Origin: Mesorhizobium sp. WSM4904
Lineage (GTDB): Bacteria > Pseudomonadota > Alphaproteobacteria > Rhizobiales > Rhizobiaceae
Direction: 5' to 3'
DNA: 64,000 nucleotides
NCBI RefSeq assembly: GCF_029674545.1
Contig: NZ_CP121354.1
Location: 1,612,001 to 1,676,000 of the forward strand
In this document: positions 25,463 through 38,808 of the stretch, in pieces
Position numbering within the stretch: position 1 is the stretch's first letter
Layout: each line of letters starts with the position of its first letter
Translations under genes and position numbers: made by a program
Notes under the pieces: generated by a model
Told to the model about the DNA's origin: nothing
What the model saw: only the letters and a program-made list of their open reading frames with translations
The model's database searches: none

Positions 25463-26365
25463 ATGCAGTACTTCGTCCAGCAGCTTATCAATGGGCTGAC
25501 GCTGGGATCTATCTATGGGCTGATCGCGATCGGCTACACGATGGTCTACGGCATCATCGGCATGATCAATTTCGCCCATGGCGACATCTTCATGGTCGGC
25601 GCCTTCACGGCCCTCATCGTCTTCCTCATCCTCGGCGCGATGTTCTATTCCGTGCCTGTGGTGGTGGCGCTTCTGATCATGATGATCGTCGGCATGCTGC
25701 TCACCAGCCTCTACAACTGGACGATCGAGAAGGTGGCCTACCGGCCGCTGCGCGGATCGTTCCGGCTGGCGCCGCTGATCACTGCCATCGGCATGTCGAT
25801 CGCGCTGTCCAACTTCGTGCAGGTCACGCAGGGTCCGCGCAACAAGCCGATCCCGCCGCTGGTCAGCCAGGTCTACACGGTCGACGGCATCAGCGTCTCG
25901 CTGAAGCAGATCATCATCGTTCTGGTGACGGCGGTGCTGCTGGTCATCTTCTGGTATCTCGTCAACAGGACGGCGCTGGGGCGGGCGCAGCGCGCCTGCG
26001 AGCAGGACCGCAAGATGGCGGCGCTGCTTGGCGTCGACGTCGACCGCACTATCTCCATCACCTTCATCATGGGCGCGGCGCTTGCCGCGGTCGCGGGCAC
26101 GCTGTTCCTGATGTATTACGGCGTCGTGGTGTTTTCCGACGGCTTCGTGCCGGGCGTGAAGGCTTTTACCGCGGCGGTGCTCGGCGGCATCGGCTCGCTG
26201 CCGGGCGCGGTGCTCGGCGGGCTTTTGATCGGCTTCATCGAGAGCATGTGGTCGGCCTATTTCTCGATCGACTACAAGGACGTCGCAGCCTTCTCGATCC
26301 TGGCGATCGTGCTCATCTTCCTGCCCTCCGGCATCCTGGGCCGGCCTGAAGTCGAAAAGGTCTGA
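25463..26365 (+). CDS. livH: Branched-chain amino acid ABC transporter permease LivH
   Basis: One of two inner-membrane subunits of the high-affinity leucine/isoleucine/valine importer. The 300-residue protein has about eight membrane helices and the LivH hallmarks NGLTLGSIYGLIAIGYTMVYGIIGMINFAHGD-type N-terminus, EQDRKMAALLGVDVDRTI (contact with the ATPase) and FTAAVLGGIGSLPGA. ATG 25463 is chosen, because the open frame 52 codons upstream has no transport features. It heads the livHMGF group, with livM 5 bases downstream. Confidence 0.95.
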   Translation: MQYFVQQLINGLTLGSIYGLIAIGYTMVYGIIGMINFAHGDIFMVGAFTALIVFLILGAMFYSVPVVVALLIMMIVGMLLTSLYNWTIEKVAYRPLRGSFRLAPLITAIGMSIALSNFVQVTQGPRNKPIPPLVSQVYTVDGISVSLKQIIIVLVTAVLLVIFWYLVNRTALGRAQRACEQDRKMAALLGVDVDRTISITFIMGAALAAVAGTLFLMYYGVVVFSDGFVPGVKAFTAAVLGGIGSLPGAVLGGLLIGFIESMWSAYFSIDYKDVAAFSILAIVLIFLPSGILGRPEVEKV

Positions 26366-26370
26366 TCCTC

Positions 26371-27765
26371 ATGGCCGTTACCGTATCTCCGGAGCGCGAC
26401 GTCGTCGTCCCTCCCATCCAACGCGCATTCCGCGAAGCGCTCTATGCCGGCGCGATTGCGCTCGGCTTGTTCGTGCTGTTCATCGGTCTCAGGACCGATC
26501 AGAACATCAACAACGAACTGATCCTGGTGCAGCGCTGGGGCCTGCTTGCCCTGGTGGTCGTCGCCGTTGCTGTCGGCCGCTTCCTCTATGTCGCCTATGC
26601 GGCTCCGGCGATCGAGCGGTCCAAGGCCGAAAAGGGCAAGGCGCCAGCGGTGGCCGCGGCGGAACCGGGTTTTGTGCGGCGCAACTTCAACAGGATCGGC
26701 GCCACGGTGCTGATCGCCTATCCAATCGTGATGGTCATGGCGTTCGGCTTTCAGGGCTCGCTGAAATGGGTCGATAATTTCGGCATCCAGATCCTGATCT
26801 ATGTGATGCTGGCCTGGGGCCTCAACATCGTCGTCGGGCTGGCCGGCCTGCTCGATCTCGGTTACGTCGCCTTCTATGCCGTCGGCGCCTATGCCTATGC
26901 GCTGCTAGGCACGCATTTCGGCCTGTCGTTCTGGATCCTGCTGCCGGCCGCCGGCTGCATGGCCGCCTTCTGGGGCGTGATGCTCGGCTTCCCGGTGCTG
27001 CGACTGCGCGGCGACTATCTGGCGATCGTCACGCTCGCCTTCGGCGAGATCATCCGCCTGGTGCTCATCAACTGGCGCGAGGTGACCAACGGCTCGGCCG
27101 GCATCTCCGGCATCCCGAAGGTGTCCTTCTTCGGGCTCATGTCGTTCAACGTCTCGGACCCGAACTACATCGCCAAGGTGCTGCACATCACCCAGTCGGG
27201 CGCCTACTACAAGATATTCCTCTACTACCTGATCCTGGCGCTCTGCTTCCTAACCGCCTTCGTCACCATTAGGCTGCGCCGCCTGCCGGTCGGGCGCGCC
27301 TGGGAAGCGCTGCGCGAGGATGAGATCGCCTGCCGCTCGCTCGGCATCAACACCACCACCACCAAGCTGACGGCATTCGCCACCGGCGCCATGTTCGGCG
27401 GCTTCGCCGGCTCGTTCTTCGCCGCCCGGCAAGGCTTCGTCAGCCCCGAATCCTTCGTCTTCCTGGAATCGGCAATCGTCCTCGCCATAGTCGTGCTCGG
27501 CGGTATGGGCTCGCTGGGCGGCATCGCCGTGGCGGCTCTGGTGATGATCGGCGGCACCGAAATCCTGCGCGAGCTCGATTTCCTCAAGCGTGTGTTCGGT
27601 CCCGACTTCACGCCGGAACTCTACCGCATGCTTCTATTCGGCATGGCCATGGTCATCGTCATGCTGTGGAAGCCGCGCGGCTTCGTCGGCAGTCGTGAGC
27701 CGACCGCCTTCCTCAAGCAGCGGAGAGCCGTCTCAGGCTCCTTCACCAAGGAGGGCCACGGCTGA
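26371..27765 (+). CDS. livM: Branched-chain amino acid ABC transporter permease LivM
   Basis: The second membrane subunit of the branched-chain amino acid importer, 464 residues and roughly ten helices. The N-terminal extension of about 120 residues, with its own hydrophobic segments, is common in rhizobial LivM. The core has [31 protein letters not shown], the coupling loop [15 protein letters not shown], and [12 protein letters not shown]. Its TGA stop overlaps the livG ATG by one base, so translation is coupled. Confidence 0.95.
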   Translation: MAVTVSPERDVVVPPIQRAFREALYAGAIALGLFVLFIGLRTDQNINNELILVQRWGLLALVVVAVAVGRFLYVAYAAPAIERSKAEKGKAPAVAAAEPGFVRRNFNRIGATVLIAYPIVMVMAFGFQGSLKWVDNFGIQILIYVMLAWGLNIVVGLAGLLDLGYVAFYAVGAYAYALLGTHFGLSFWILLPAAGCMAAFWGVMLGFPVLRLRGDYLAIVTLAFGEIIRLVLINWREVTNGSAGISGIPKVSFFGLMSFNVSDPNYIAKVLHITQSGAYYKIFLYYLILALCFLTAFVTIRLRRLPVGRAWEALREDEIACRSLGINTTTTKLTAFATGAMFGGFAGSFFAARQGFVSPESFVFLESAIVLAIVVLGGMGSLGGIAVAALVMIGGTEILRELDFLKRVFGPDFTPELYRMLLFGMAMVIVMLWKPRGFVGSREPTAFLKQRRAVSGSFTKEGHG

Positions 27766-28985
27766 TGAACGCGCAAGCTTCCCAGAGCGATTTCATCCTG
27801 CAGGTCGAACACCTGTCGATGAAGTTCGGCGGCCTTGTCGCCATCGGCGACCTGTCCTTCCAGGCCAGGCGCGGCGAGATCACCGCGCTGATCGGGCCGA
27901 ACGGCGCCGGCAAGACGACGGTGTTCAACTGCATCACCGGCTTCTACAAACCCACCGAGGGCATGATCACGCTGAACAAACGTGACGGCTCGACCTATCT
28001 GCTCGAGCGCCTGCCCAACCACGAGATTCCGGCGCGTGCCAATGTCGCACGAACCTTCCAGAACATCCGCCTGTTCTCGGGCATGACGCTGCTCGAAAAC
28101 CTTTTGGTCGCCCAGCACAACAAGCTGATGAAGGCCTCGGGCTACACCTTGCTCGGCCTGTTCGGCGTCCCGAGCTATCGCCAGGCCTCGGCCGAATCGA
28201 TCGATCTCGCAAGGCACTGGCTGGAGAAGGCCGACCTCGTCGACCGCGCCGACGATCCGGCCGGCGACCTGCCCTATGGCGCGCAGCGGCGGCTGGAGAT
28301 CGCGCGCGCCATGTGCACCGGCCCTGAGCTTCTGTGCCTCGACGAGCCGGCCGCCGGCCTCAATCCGAAGGAATCGGCCTCGCTCAATGAGCTCCTGATG
28401 GACATCAAGGACAACACCGGCACCTCGATCCTGCTCATCGAGCACGACATGTCGGTGGTCATGCAGATCTCCGACCATGTCGTGGTGCTCGAATATGGCC
28501 GCAAGATCTCCGACGGCAACCCGCAGTCGGTGCGCACCGATCCGCGCGTCATTGCTGCCTATCTCGGCGTCGACGACGAGGAAGTGCAAGAAGTGCTTAC
28601 CGAGGTCGGCGACGAGGATGTGATCGAACAGCTCGATACCGGCCCCGACTCCGCGCATGGCCCGGGCAATTCCTCTTCGATGATGGCCGGGCCGGTTTCC
28701 GATACCGTCGAACACGGGGACGAAGGCGAGCGAGTCACGGTGTCGAAGGGCGCGTCGAAAGCGGCTCAAGTCGACGCGCGCTCCGCGTCGGTCGCCAGCA
28801 AGCCTGTCGCTCCAGCGTCGGCAAAGCGCACCGCGGCAGCCAAACCGGCCGCGAAGCGGAGCGCTGCGAAAGCAGCGCCGAAGAAAACTGCCGCCAAGGC
28901 TCCGGCCGCGAAAGCCGACAGCGCATCGAAAGACCAGAAATCAGCGGCCAAGCCCGCGGCGGGCAAGCGTGGAGGGCGTAAATAA
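27765..28985 (+). CDS. livG: LivG ATPase with an unusual Lys/Ala-rich C-terminal tail
   Basis: This is the ATP-binding subunit of the branched-chain amino acid importer. The first 265 residues form a complete LivG: Walker [10 protein letters not shown], signature region [16 protein letters not shown], Walker [13 protein letters not shown] and switch His in LLIEHDM. Residues about 266-406 are extra. A short acidic stretch ([20 protein letters not shown]) leads into a basic tract with repeated AAKPAAKR / APKKTAAK motifs, like histone H1 or AlgP tails. LivG is normally about 255-295 residues. livF overlaps the stop by one base. Confidence 0.93.
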   Translation: MNAQASQSDFILQVEHLSMKFGGLVAIGDLSFQARRGEITALIGPNGAGKTTVFNCITGFYKPTEGMITLNKRDGSTYLLERLPNHEIPARANVARTFQNIRLFSGMTLLENLLVAQHNKLMKASGYTLLGLFGVPSYRQASAESIDLARHWLEKADLVDRADDPAGDLPYGAQRRLEIARAMCTGPELLCLDEPAAGLNPKESASLNELLMDIKDNTGTSILLIEHDMSVVMQISDHVVVLEYGRKISDGNPQSVRTDPRVIAAYLGVDDEEVQEVLTEVGDEDVIEQLDTGPDSAHGPGNSSSMMAGPVSDTVEHGDEGERVTVSKGASKAAQVDARSASVASKPVAPASAKRTAAAKPAAKRSAAKAAPKKTAAKAPAAKADSASKDQKSAAKPAAGKRGGRK

Positions 28986-29713
28986 TGGCCGGCACAACGC
29001 TGCTCGATATCAAGGGCGTGCAGACTTATTACGGCAACATCCGGGCGCTGAACGGCGTCGACGTCAGCGTCAACCAGGGCGAGATCGTGGCGCTGATCGG
29101 CGCCAATGGCGCCGGCAAGTCGACGCTGATGATGACCATTTTCGGCGCGCCACGCGCTCGCGCCGGCACCATCACCTTTGCCGGCACCAACATCACCCAG
29201 ATGCCGACGCACGAGATTGCCAGGCTGCGCATCGCCCAGTCGCCGGAGGGACGCCGCATCTTCCCGCGCATGACGGTGATGGAAAACCTGCAGATGGGCG
29301 CCAGCATCGATAACCTTAAGCATTTCGACGAGGATGCCGAGAAGGTGTTCGTACTGTTCCCGCGGCTCAAGGAGCGCATCAACCAGCGCGGCGGTACGCT
29401 GTCGGGCGGCGAGCAGCAGATGCTGTCGATCGGACGCGCGCTGATGGGGAGGCCGAAGCTGCTTCTGCTGGACGAGCCGTCGCTTGGGCTCGCGCCGCTG
29501 ATCGTCAAGCAGATCTTCGATGCCATTCGCGAGCTCAACAGGTCACAGGGGTTGACCGTGTTCCTGGTCGAGCAGAACGCCTTCGGCGCGCTCAAGCTCG
29601 CCAATCGCGGCTACGTCATGGTCAACGGCAATGTGACGATGAGCGGCACCGGCAAGGAGCTGCTCGCCAATCCGGAAGTGCGCGCCGCCTATCTCGAAGG
29701 CGGGCATCACTAA
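28985..29713 (+). CDS. livF: Branched-chain amino acid ABC transporter ATP-binding protein LivF
   Basis: The second ATPase of the importer, 242 residues and of normal length without a tail. It has Walker A GANGAGKST (about residue 37), signature LSGGEQQMLSIGRALM, Walker B LLLLDEPSLGLAP and the LivF-typical IRELNRSQGLTVFLVEQNAF. It overlaps the livG stop codon by one base, and livF is followed 17 bases later by the DUF6867 gene. ATP hydrolysis by the LivG/LivF pair drives uptake. Confidence 0.96.
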   Translation: MAGTTLLDIKGVQTYYGNIRALNGVDVSVNQGEIVALIGANGAGKSTLMMTIFGAPRARAGTITFAGTNITQMPTHEIARLRIAQSPEGRRIFPRMTVMENLQMGASIDNLKHFDEDAEKVFVLFPRLKERINQRGGTLSGGEQQMLSIGRALMGRPKLLLLDEPSLGLAPLIVKQIFDAIRELNRSQGLTVFLVEQNAFGALKLANRGYVMVNGNVTMSGTGKELLANPEVRAAYLEGGHH

Positions 29714-29730
29714 GAGAGGTCTTCATCATC

Positions 29731-30075
29731 ATGGGTATTCTCTACGAAGAAGCCTCGATCTGGCATTTTCTGTTCGTCACCTGGCTGCTCGGCGGCGGGG
29801 CGGCTTGGATGACCGGCAAAGCCGTGGCCCAGACCTGGGGCACCCACGTCCGCCTGTTCCTATACATGCTTGGCCTCGGCATCGGGGTAAGGTTCATCCA
29901 TCATGCGCTGTTCGACGGCACGATGTTCTCGCTGCACTATTATATCGTCGATACCATCGTGCTGATGGTGTTGGGCTTCCTCGGCTATCAATACACGCGT
30001 ACCAACCAGATGGTCACACAATATAACTGGCTCTACGAAAGAGCTTCCTTATTGAGCTGGAAGCCGAAGGGTTGA
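29731..30075 (+). CDS. DUF6867-type small inner-membrane protein
   Basis: A 114-residue protein with three hydrophobic segments (about 12-30, 40-60 and 68-88) and no signal peptide. The sequence (YEEASIWHFLFVTWLLGGGAAWMTGKAVAQTW) resembles DUF6867 proteins, which occur between livF and livK in many Rhizobiales. The conserved position suggests a link to branched-chain amino acid uptake, but no function is known. It lies 17 bases after livF and 138 bases before livK. Confidence 0.75.
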   Translation: MGILYEEASIWHFLFVTWLLGGGAAWMTGKAVAQTWGTHVRLFLYMLGLGIGVRFIHHALFDGTMFSLHYYIVDTIVLMVLGFLGYQYTRTNQMVTQYNWLYERASLLSWKPKG

Positions 30076-30213
30076 GGTTCATGATTAACGTCGTTCAGGG
30101 GAATGAATCGACGTGACAAGTGCCTGAAAATCGGCATTCTATGCTTTCTGCGATAAGGGTGGGCATCGCATGAAAGTATCATCCACGCCCACTCCGTAAA
30201 TGGGAGCGTTTCA

Positions 30214-31332
30214 ATGAAAAAATCACTCTTGTCCGCCGTGGCGCTGACCGCGTTCATCGCGTTCAGCGGCAGCGCGTGGGCCGACATCCTGATCGGCGTC
30301 GCCGGTCCGATCACCGGTCCGAACGCCGCCTTCGGCGCGCAGCTGCAGAAGGGCGCGGAACAGGCGGTCGCCGACATCAACGCGGCGGGCGGCATCAATG
30401 GCCAACAGCTCAAGCTCGAGATCGGCGACGACGTCTCCGACCCCAAGCAGGGCATTTCGGTCGCCAACAAGTTCGTCGCTGACGGCGTCAAGTTCGTCGA
30501 CGGCCACTTCAACTCGGGCGTGACCATTCCCGCGTCGGAAGTCTATGCCGAGAACGGCATCCTCGTCATGACGCCGGCCGCGACCAATCCGAAGCTCACC
30601 GAGCGCGGCCTGTGGAACACCTTCCGTACCTGCGGTCGTGACGACCAGCAGGGCAAGGTGGCCGGCGACTACATCGCCAAGAACTTCAAGGACGCCAAGA
30701 TCGCCATCATCCACGACAAGACGCCTTACGGCCAGGGCCTCGCGGACGAGACCAAGAAGAACCTGAACGCCGGCGGCATCAAGGAAGTGATGTATGAAGG
30801 CGTGAACGTCGGCGACAAGGACTTCTCGGCCCTGATCGCCAAGATGAAGGAAAACGGCGTCACCCTGATCTACTGGGGCGGCCTGCATACCGAAGCCGGC
30901 CTGATCATCCGCCAGTCGGCCGACCAGGGCCTGAAGGCGCCGCTGTTCTCGGGCGACGGCATCGTCTCCAACGAGCTGGCCTCGATCGCCGGCGACGCCG
31001 TTGCCGGTACGCTCAACACCTTCGCTCCGGATCCGCGCAAGAATCCGGCCGCCAAGGAAGTGGTGGAGAAGTTCCGCGCCGCCGGCTTCGAGCCGGAAGC
31101 CTACACGCTCTACTCCTATGCCGCGATCCAGATCATCTCTCAGGCCATCGCCAAGGTCGGCTCGGCCGACGACGCGCAGAAGGTTGCCGACGTGATCAAG
31201 TCCGGCGGTCCGTGGAAGACGGCGATCGGCGAGATCGGCTACGACTCCAAGGGCGACATCACCCGTCCGGACTATGTCATCTACGAATGGAAGAAGGGCG
31301 AGGACGGCAAGTACAGCTACTTCGAGAAATAA
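30214..31332 (+). CDS. livK: Branched-chain amino acid ABC transporter substrate-binding protein
   Basis: A 372-residue periplasmic binding protein of the Leu/Ile/Val type. A signal peptide (about 1-23, ending GSAWA) is followed by the family start [27 protein letters not shown] and the hinge segment [16 protein letters not shown]. It delivers branched-chain or related amino acids to LivHM. The gene has its own leader of 138 bases after the DUF6867 gene and ends in a strong terminator, so it may also be transcribed separately at a higher level. Confidence 0.95.
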   Translation: MKKSLLSAVALTAFIAFSGSAWADILIGVAGPITGPNAAFGAQLQKGAEQAVADINAAGGINGQQLKLEIGDDVSDPKQGISVANKFVADGVKFVDGHFNSGVTIPASEVYAENGILVMTPAATNPKLTERGLWNTFRTCGRDDQQGKVAGDYIAKNFKDAKIAIIHDKTPYGQGLADETKKNLNAGGIKEVMYEGVNVGDKDFSALIAKMKENGVTLIYWGGLHTEAGLIIRQSADQGLKAPLFSGDGIVSNELASIAGDAVAGTLNTFAPDPRKNPAAKEVVEKFRAAGFEPEAYTLYSYAAIQIISQAIAKVGSADDAQKVADVIKSGGPWKTAIGEIGYDSKGDITRPDYVIYEWKKGEDGKYSYFEK

Positions 31333-31361
31333 GCCGGCAAATAGCAGCCGACTTTTCGAGA

Positions 31362-31390
31362 TGCCCGGCGCTCTGCGCCGGGCATTTTTT
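31362..31390 (+). terminator. Rho-independent terminator of livK
   Basis: TGCCCGGCGC (31362-31371) and GCGCCGGGCA (31375-31384) form a perfect 10-bp stem with a TCT loop, followed by six Ts (31385-31390). It lies 29 bases after the livK stop and separates the liv operon from pyc. Confidence 0.92.
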
Positions 31391-31497
31391 ATTGGCGGCT
31401 GCGTTCTCACCGCCCGGCCGAGCCGACCCTCTGAGCGCGCCCGCAAATCGTTCGTCGAACCGCAGGACGGGAGATAAGCGGCGGTTTGGCGCAAACG

Positions 31498-31513
31498 AAC
31501 GATTTAAATCGTT
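31498..31513. promoter_or_regulatory. Palindrome AACGATTTAAATCGTT upstream of pyc
   Basis: A perfect 16-base inverted repeat sits 90 bases before the pyc start in otherwise unremarkable sequence. It could be an operator for pyc, but similar AT-rich palindromes are also found in rhizobial interspersed repeats. No regulator is assigned. Confidence 0.4.
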
Positions 31514-31603
31514 TTAGGTGTCGCGCGATTTTGTTTGCGCTGCAGCATTTTCACGCTAATCATTGCTGCCTTCATCTCACCTTCCGCTGCTGGAGCCCAG
31601 TCC

Positions 31604-35062
<3,459 letters not shown>

Positions 35063-35289
35063 GTGTGTTGATATTCAGGTGAGACCGGCGTGCAAACGCC
35101 GTCTTCCTGCGCTTCCGGTGCTACGCGTTGGCTCGTCGCCATTTGCCGGGATCGAGCGTCCTCGGCTGGCAGCAACCCTTCATGCCGCAGCGATAATGTC
35201 TTGACCCGCCGCGCCTGCTCGGGCATCGAACCCGCTCCAATTTTGCCGGGGCGGGAATCGCCGTGGCGCAAAAAAACGCGGAGAGAAAA

Positions 35290-35550
35290 ATGGCCGACGA
35301 GATCACCGAGACCAGCCAGACTGTAGCCGCCGGCCAGCTGCGTGCCATCATCGAGCGCATCGAGCGGCTCGAGGAAGAGAAGAAGACGATTTCAGACGAC
35401 ATCAAGGACGTCTATGCCGAGGCCAAGGGCACCGGCTTCGACACCAAGGCGATCCGCACCATCATCAGGCTGCGCAAGAAGGACCAGGCCGAGCGCCAGG
35501 AGGAGGAGTCCATCCTGGATCTCTACAAGGCCGCTCTCGGCATGGTCTGA
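35290..35550 (+). CDS. GapR-family nucleoid-associated protein (DUF2312)
   Basis: An 86-residue, mostly helical protein with the DUF2312 signature: [22 protein letters not shown], then [28 protein letters not shown]. Caulobacter GapR of this family binds overtwisted AT-rich DNA ahead of replication and transcription machinery as a tetramer. ATG 35290 follows CGGAGAG and is preferred over GTG 35263. A 227-base gap to pyc with no visible terminator leaves open whether it has its own promoter. Confidence 0.9.
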   Translation: MADEITETSQTVAAGQLRAIIERIERLEEEKKTISDDIKDVYAEAKGTGFDTKAIRTIIRLRKKDQAERQEEESILDLYKAALGMV

Positions 35551-35572
35551 GGTTCATGGCCGGGAGCCGGCC

Positions 35573-36019
35573 ATGAGTGAGTTCGACTTCGGCGGCCATC
35601 GCGCTTCGGAGTTCCGCCATCGCGGCTTCTGGGCGCTGTTCGCCGAACGGCACCCCGAGGAAAGGGCCAGGATGGCGCGGCGGGGGCCTTGGTTCTGGCA
35701 ACGCGGGATGCCGGAGTTCGCCCTGGTGCTTTCCATGTATGTCGCGCCCAGCGAGAACGTGGTCGGCGTCTTCTTCGGCCGCAACGAGAAGCTCGGCGCA
35801 ACGGAGGTCTGGACACGGCTGAAGCCGTTCCAGCCGGCGATCGAGGCGAGGCTGAAGCTCAGGCCGGAGCAGAGCGCGCAGAATCTCGGCATCAATTCGC
35901 AGTGGCGGGTCAACTGTTTCGCCGAGGACAACTGGCCGGCCATGGCCGACTGGCTGGTGACGGAATGCTCGCGATTCGAGCAGGCTATCGTCGCGGTTCT
36001 TGGCGAAGCCCGGTCGTAG
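35573..36019 (+). CDS. Uncharacterised protein (possible DUF4268)
   Basis: A 148-residue soluble protein without signal peptide or membrane helix. It contains FWALFAERHPEERARMARRGPWFWQRG, then strands with VLSMYVAPSENVVGVFFGRNEK, and ends in a helix (WLVTECSRFEQAIVAVLGEA). The layout resembles DUF4268 proteins, but that match is from memory and not certain. It starts 22 bases after the GapR-like gene and is probably co-transcribed with it. It converges on the ArsC-like gene. Confidence 0.7.
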   Translation: MSEFDFGGHRASEFRHRGFWALFAERHPEERARMARRGPWFWQRGMPEFALVLSMYVAPSENVVGVFFGRNEKLGATEVWTRLKPFQPAIEARLKLRPEQSAQNLGINSQWRVNCFAEDNWPAMADWLVTECSRFEQAIVAVLGEARS

Positions 36020-36039
36020 AGCCACCGCTTCGCCGAGGC

Positions 36040-36549
36040 TCAACCCGCTCGTGACTGGTTGCGGCCGATTTCTTCGAGATGCTGCTGCAGCGCCATGCGG
36101 TCGAGCGAGCTAATCGGCAGGTTTACGAACAGGCCGATGCGGTTGCTCATCATGCGGAAGGCATCGGCAAAGGCCAGATGCTGCTCGGCGTCCTTTCCGG
36201 CGGCCTTGGCCGGATCCGGCACCGCCCAAAGCGCCGTCATCGGATGGCCGGGCCAGACCGGACAGCTTTCGTTCGCCGCGCTGTCGCAGACGGTGAAGAT
36301 GAAGTTCATCTCCGGCGCGCCCGGCCTCGAAAACTCGTCCCAGCTCTTCGAGCGGGCGAAGGACGTATCGTAGTTCAGGCTCTCCAGCAGCTGAAGCGTG
36401 TATGGGTTGATGGTGCCGCTGGGGTTCGCGCCGGCCGAATAGGCCTTGAAACGGCCGGCTCCGAGCCGGTTGAGAATGGCCTCGCCCATGATCGAGCGGG
36501 CCGAGTTGGCGTTGCAGAGAAAAAGAACGTTGTAGACTTGACCGCTCAT
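36040..36549 (-). CDS. ArsC-like low-molecular-weight phosphatase
   Basis: A 169-residue protein of the LMW protein tyrosine phosphatase / arsenate reductase superfamily. The phosphate loop CNANSARS spans residues 12-19, with Cys12 as nucleophile. The general-acid region is AVPDPAKAAGKD. Such proteins are often annotated as arsenate reductase, but no ars transporter or arsR adjoins it. The resolving cysteine pair of thioredoxin-coupled ArsC is also not evident, so the substrate is open. It is divergent from a small membrane protein gene. Confidence 0.85.
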   Translation of the reverse strand: MSGQVYNVLFLCNANSARSIMGEAILNRLGAGRFKAYSAGANPSGTINPYTLQLLESLNYDTSFARSKSWDEFSRPGAPEMNFIFTVCDSAANESCPVWPGHPMTALWAVPDPAKAAGKDAEQHLAFADAFRMMSNRIGLFVNLPISSLDRMALQQHLEEIGRNQSRAG

Positions 36550-36707
36550 TTCGAACCTCTCTGTGTTGCGTGTGCAAATGACAGAACACGATGTGGGTCA
36601 CGGCTTCGTGATGATACGTGTTTTGGCAGTCAGTTTCTGTTTCGTCTGCGCCGGATATTGCGACATGCGGGTTCGAAACTTTCGTGTGGTTCCATGAGGC
36701 TCTATTG

Positions 36708-37055
36708 ATGGGCAAGCCTGAGCTCGAAGGCGCCGCGCCGGCGAAGACCGACCGCGAGGCGGCGGGCTTCCTGCGCATGCGCTGGCAAGGTCAAGCACCG
36801 CTCGACCGGCTGTTCTGGCGCGACATGCTGCTTGCCGGCACGGCGATCAACATCGCCTCGTCGGGGGCGGCGCTCGTCCTGCTCGGGCTGAAGCTGCCGC
36901 TCTGGCTGGTTCTAACAGTGCATTTCCTCCCCGTTCCCTGCAACATATTCCTCAGCCTTGCCGTCTGGCGGACGGCGGAACGGACCGGCGGGTTCAAGGC
37001 CCAACTGATGATGCTGGGCTCGGCGCTCTGGCTGATCGCGACTGTCGTCGTGTAA
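36708..37055 (+). CDS. Small membrane protein of unknown function
   Basis: A 115-residue protein with a hydrophilic N-terminus and three hydrophobic stretches (about 43-60, 63-80 and 95-115). It includes DRLFWRDMLLAGTAINIASSGAAL. No family was recognised. ATG 36708 is used because the upstream extension to 36618 has no supporting ribosome site. It ends at a bidirectional hairpin shared with msrB, and its upstream region is shared with the ArsC-like gene. Confidence 0.7.
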   Translation: MGKPELEGAAPAKTDREAAGFLRMRWQGQAPLDRLFWRDMLLAGTAINIASSGAALVLLGLKLPLWLVLTVHFLPVPCNIFLSLAVWRTAERTGGFKAQLMMLGSALWLIATVVV

Positions 37056-37064
37056 GTAGGGATG

Positions 37065-37091
37065 AAAAAAGGCGGCCGAAGCCGCCCTTTT
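37065..37091. terminator. Bidirectional terminator between convergent genes
   Basis: GGCGGC (37071-37076), loop CGAA, GCCGCC (37081-37086), with a run of As before and CTTTT after. It can end both the small membrane protein gene and msrB. Confidence 0.85.
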
Positions 37092-37112
37092 GGAGTGCTG
37101 GTCAGGCGCCGG

Positions 37113-37517
37113 TCAGGCCGACGGCTCGAAGCGCAGCGCCACGCCGTTGATGCAGTAGCGCAAGCCGGTCGGCGGCGGGCCGTCCTCGAAGACGTGGCCG
37201 AGATGGCTGCCGCAGCGCGAACAGTGGCATTCGGTGCGGACCATGCCGTAGCTGCGGTCGACGGTCGTCTCGATCGAACCCGGGACGGGGTCGTTGAAGC
37301 TCGGCCAGCCGGTTCCGCTCTCGAACTTCAGCTTGGATTCGAACAGCGGCTGGTCGCAGCCGACGCAGAAGAAAGTGCCGGCGCGCTTCTCGTAAAGCAG
37401 AGCGCAGCTGCCGGGGCGCTCGGTGCCGTGGTTGCGCATGACGGCGTACTGCTCCGGCGTCAGCCGGGCGCGCCACTCGGCGTCGGTGCGGGTGACGGGA
37501 TAGGCGTGGGTGTCCAT
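37113..37517 (-). CDS. msrB: Peptide-methionine (R)-S-oxide reductase
   Basis: MsrB reduces the R epimer of methionine sulfoxide in oxidised proteins. The 134-residue protein has the zinc site Cys51/Cys54 ([10 protein letters not shown]) and Cys99/Cys102 (CHCSRCGSH), and the catalytic Cys122 in [13 protein letters not shown]. The core is [10 protein letters not shown]. No signal peptide is present, so it is cytoplasmic. It lies 94 bases after the VWA gene on the same strand but is probably an independent stress gene. Confidence 0.96.
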   Translation of the reverse strand: MDTHAYPVTRTDAEWRARLTPEQYAVMRNHGTERPGSCALLYEKRAGTFFCVGCDQPLFESKLKFESGTGWPSFNDPVPGSIETTVDRSYGMVRTECHCSRCGSHLGHVFEDGPPPTGLRYCINGVALRFEPSA

Positions 37518-37611
37518 GGAATCTCCTCGGCCTTGGCGGCTCGTTGTTGGTTGGCAGCCTGTATTCGCACGAACATAGGCATTTGTTACAGGCGCTGCCA
37601 GCGGCAGTAGG

Positions 37612-38802
37612 CTAGTGCTTGCGCGACAACTGCTTCGTAGCGGCCTCGAGCCCGGCGAGCGTGAGCGGGAACATGCGGCCGCCGAAGATGTCGCTGATCA
37701 TGGCGATGGAATGGGTGTAGCGCCAGTTCTTCTCGGCTTCCGGGTTCAGCCAGACGGCATTCGGCCATTGCTGCAAAAGTCGCGCGAGCCAAACGCCGCC
37801 TGCTTCCGGGTTCCAGTGCTCGACGGAGCCGCCGGGATGAGCGATTTCGTACGGGCTCATCGAGGCGTCGCCGACGACGATCACCTTGTAGTCCGGCCCG
37901 TATTTGTGGAGCAGGTCGAAGGTCGGGATCGTCTCGGCGAGCCGCCGTCGATTGTCCTTCCAGACGCGCTCGTAAAGGCAGTTGTGGAAGTAGAAATATT
38001 CGAGCTGGCGAAATTCTGCGCGGGCGGCCGAGAACAATTCCTCGACGCTTTTGATGTGATCGTCCATCGAGCCGCCGACGTCGAAGAACATCAATAGCTT
38101 CACCGCGTTGCGGCGCTCGGGTCGCGTCTTGACGTCGAGATAGCCATGCTCGGCGGTGGCATGAATCGTGCCGGGCAGATCGAACTCTTCCTCGGCGCCC
38201 TCGCGCACCCAACGACGCAGGCGCTTCAGCGCCACCTTGATGTTGCGGGTGCCGAGCTCGACCGCGTCATCGAAGTTCTTGAACTCGCGTTTGTCCCATA
38301 CCTTCACCGCGCGGCGATGCCGGCTTTCGTGCTGCCCGATGCGCACGCCTTCCGGGTTGTAGCCATAGGCGCCGAAGGGCGAGGTGCCGCCGGTGCCGAT
38401 CCATTTCGATCCGCCTTGATGCCGGCCCTTCTGCTCCTCCAGCCGCTGCTTCAGCGTCTCCATCAGCTTGTCGAAGCCGCCCAGCGCCTCGACCAGTTTT
38501 TTCTCCTCGTCGGTCAGATGCTTTTCCGTCAAACGGCGCAGCCACTCTTCTGGAATGTTGGCGACATCGACGGCATCCGGTCCGGCAAGCGCCTCGACGC
38601 CCTTGAAGACATGCGCGAAGACCTGGTCGAAGCGGTCGATGTGGCGCTCGTCCTTCACCAGGGCCGAGCGTGCAAGGTAGTAGAAACCCTCGACGTCATA
38701 GTCGACCAATCCCGCTTCCAGCCCTTCCAGCAGCGACAGATATTCCCTGAGCGAAACGGGAACCCGCGCAGCCTTCAGTTCGAGGAAGAAGGGAATGAAC
38801 AT
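37612..38802 (-). CDS. VWA domain protein (CoxE-like)
   Basis: A 396-residue protein of the CoxE/VWA-containing family that pairs with MoxR ATPases. The N-terminal helical region ([24 protein letters not shown]) is followed by a VWA domain from about residue 230. Its metal-site motif reads [10 protein letters not shown], with Gly in place of the first Ser of DxSxS. MoxR/VWA pairs are thought to act as chaperones that insert metals or assemble complexes. It is 6 bases downstream of the GNAT gene, with the moxR-like gene further upstream on the same strand. Confidence 0.88.
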   Translation of the reverse strand: MFIPFFLELKAARVPVSLREYLSLLEGLEAGLVDYDVEGFYYLARSALVKDERHIDRFDQVFAHVFKGVEALAGPDAVDVANIPEEWLRRLTEKHLTDEEKKLVEALGGFDKLMETLKQRLEEQKGRHQGGSKWIGTGGTSPFGAYGYNPEGVRIGQHESRHRRAVKVWDKREFKNFDDAVELGTRNIKVALKRLRRWVREGAEEEFDLPGTIHATAEHGYLDVKTRPERRNAVKLLMFFDVGGSMDDHIKSVEELFSAARAEFRQLEYFYFHNCLYERVWKDNRRRLAETIPTFDLLHKYGPDYKVIVVGDASMSPYEIAHPGGSVEHWNPEAGGVWLARLLQQWPNAVWLNPEAEKNWRYTHSIAMISDIFGGRMFPLTLAGLEAATKQLSRKH

Positions 38803-38808
38803 TTGCCC

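Noticed and set aside
31535..31603. Signal peptide on pyruvate carboxylase (upstream ATG 31535)
   Set aside because: Pyc is cytoplasmic. TTG 31604 gives the conserved N-terminus with a ribosome site, so the hydrophobic leader is an artefact of the upstream open frame.
36040..37055. Arsenic resistance operon
   Set aside because: Only an ArsC-like phosphatase is present. No arsenite exporter, arsR or arsH adjoins, and the small membrane protein does not resemble ArsB or Acr3.
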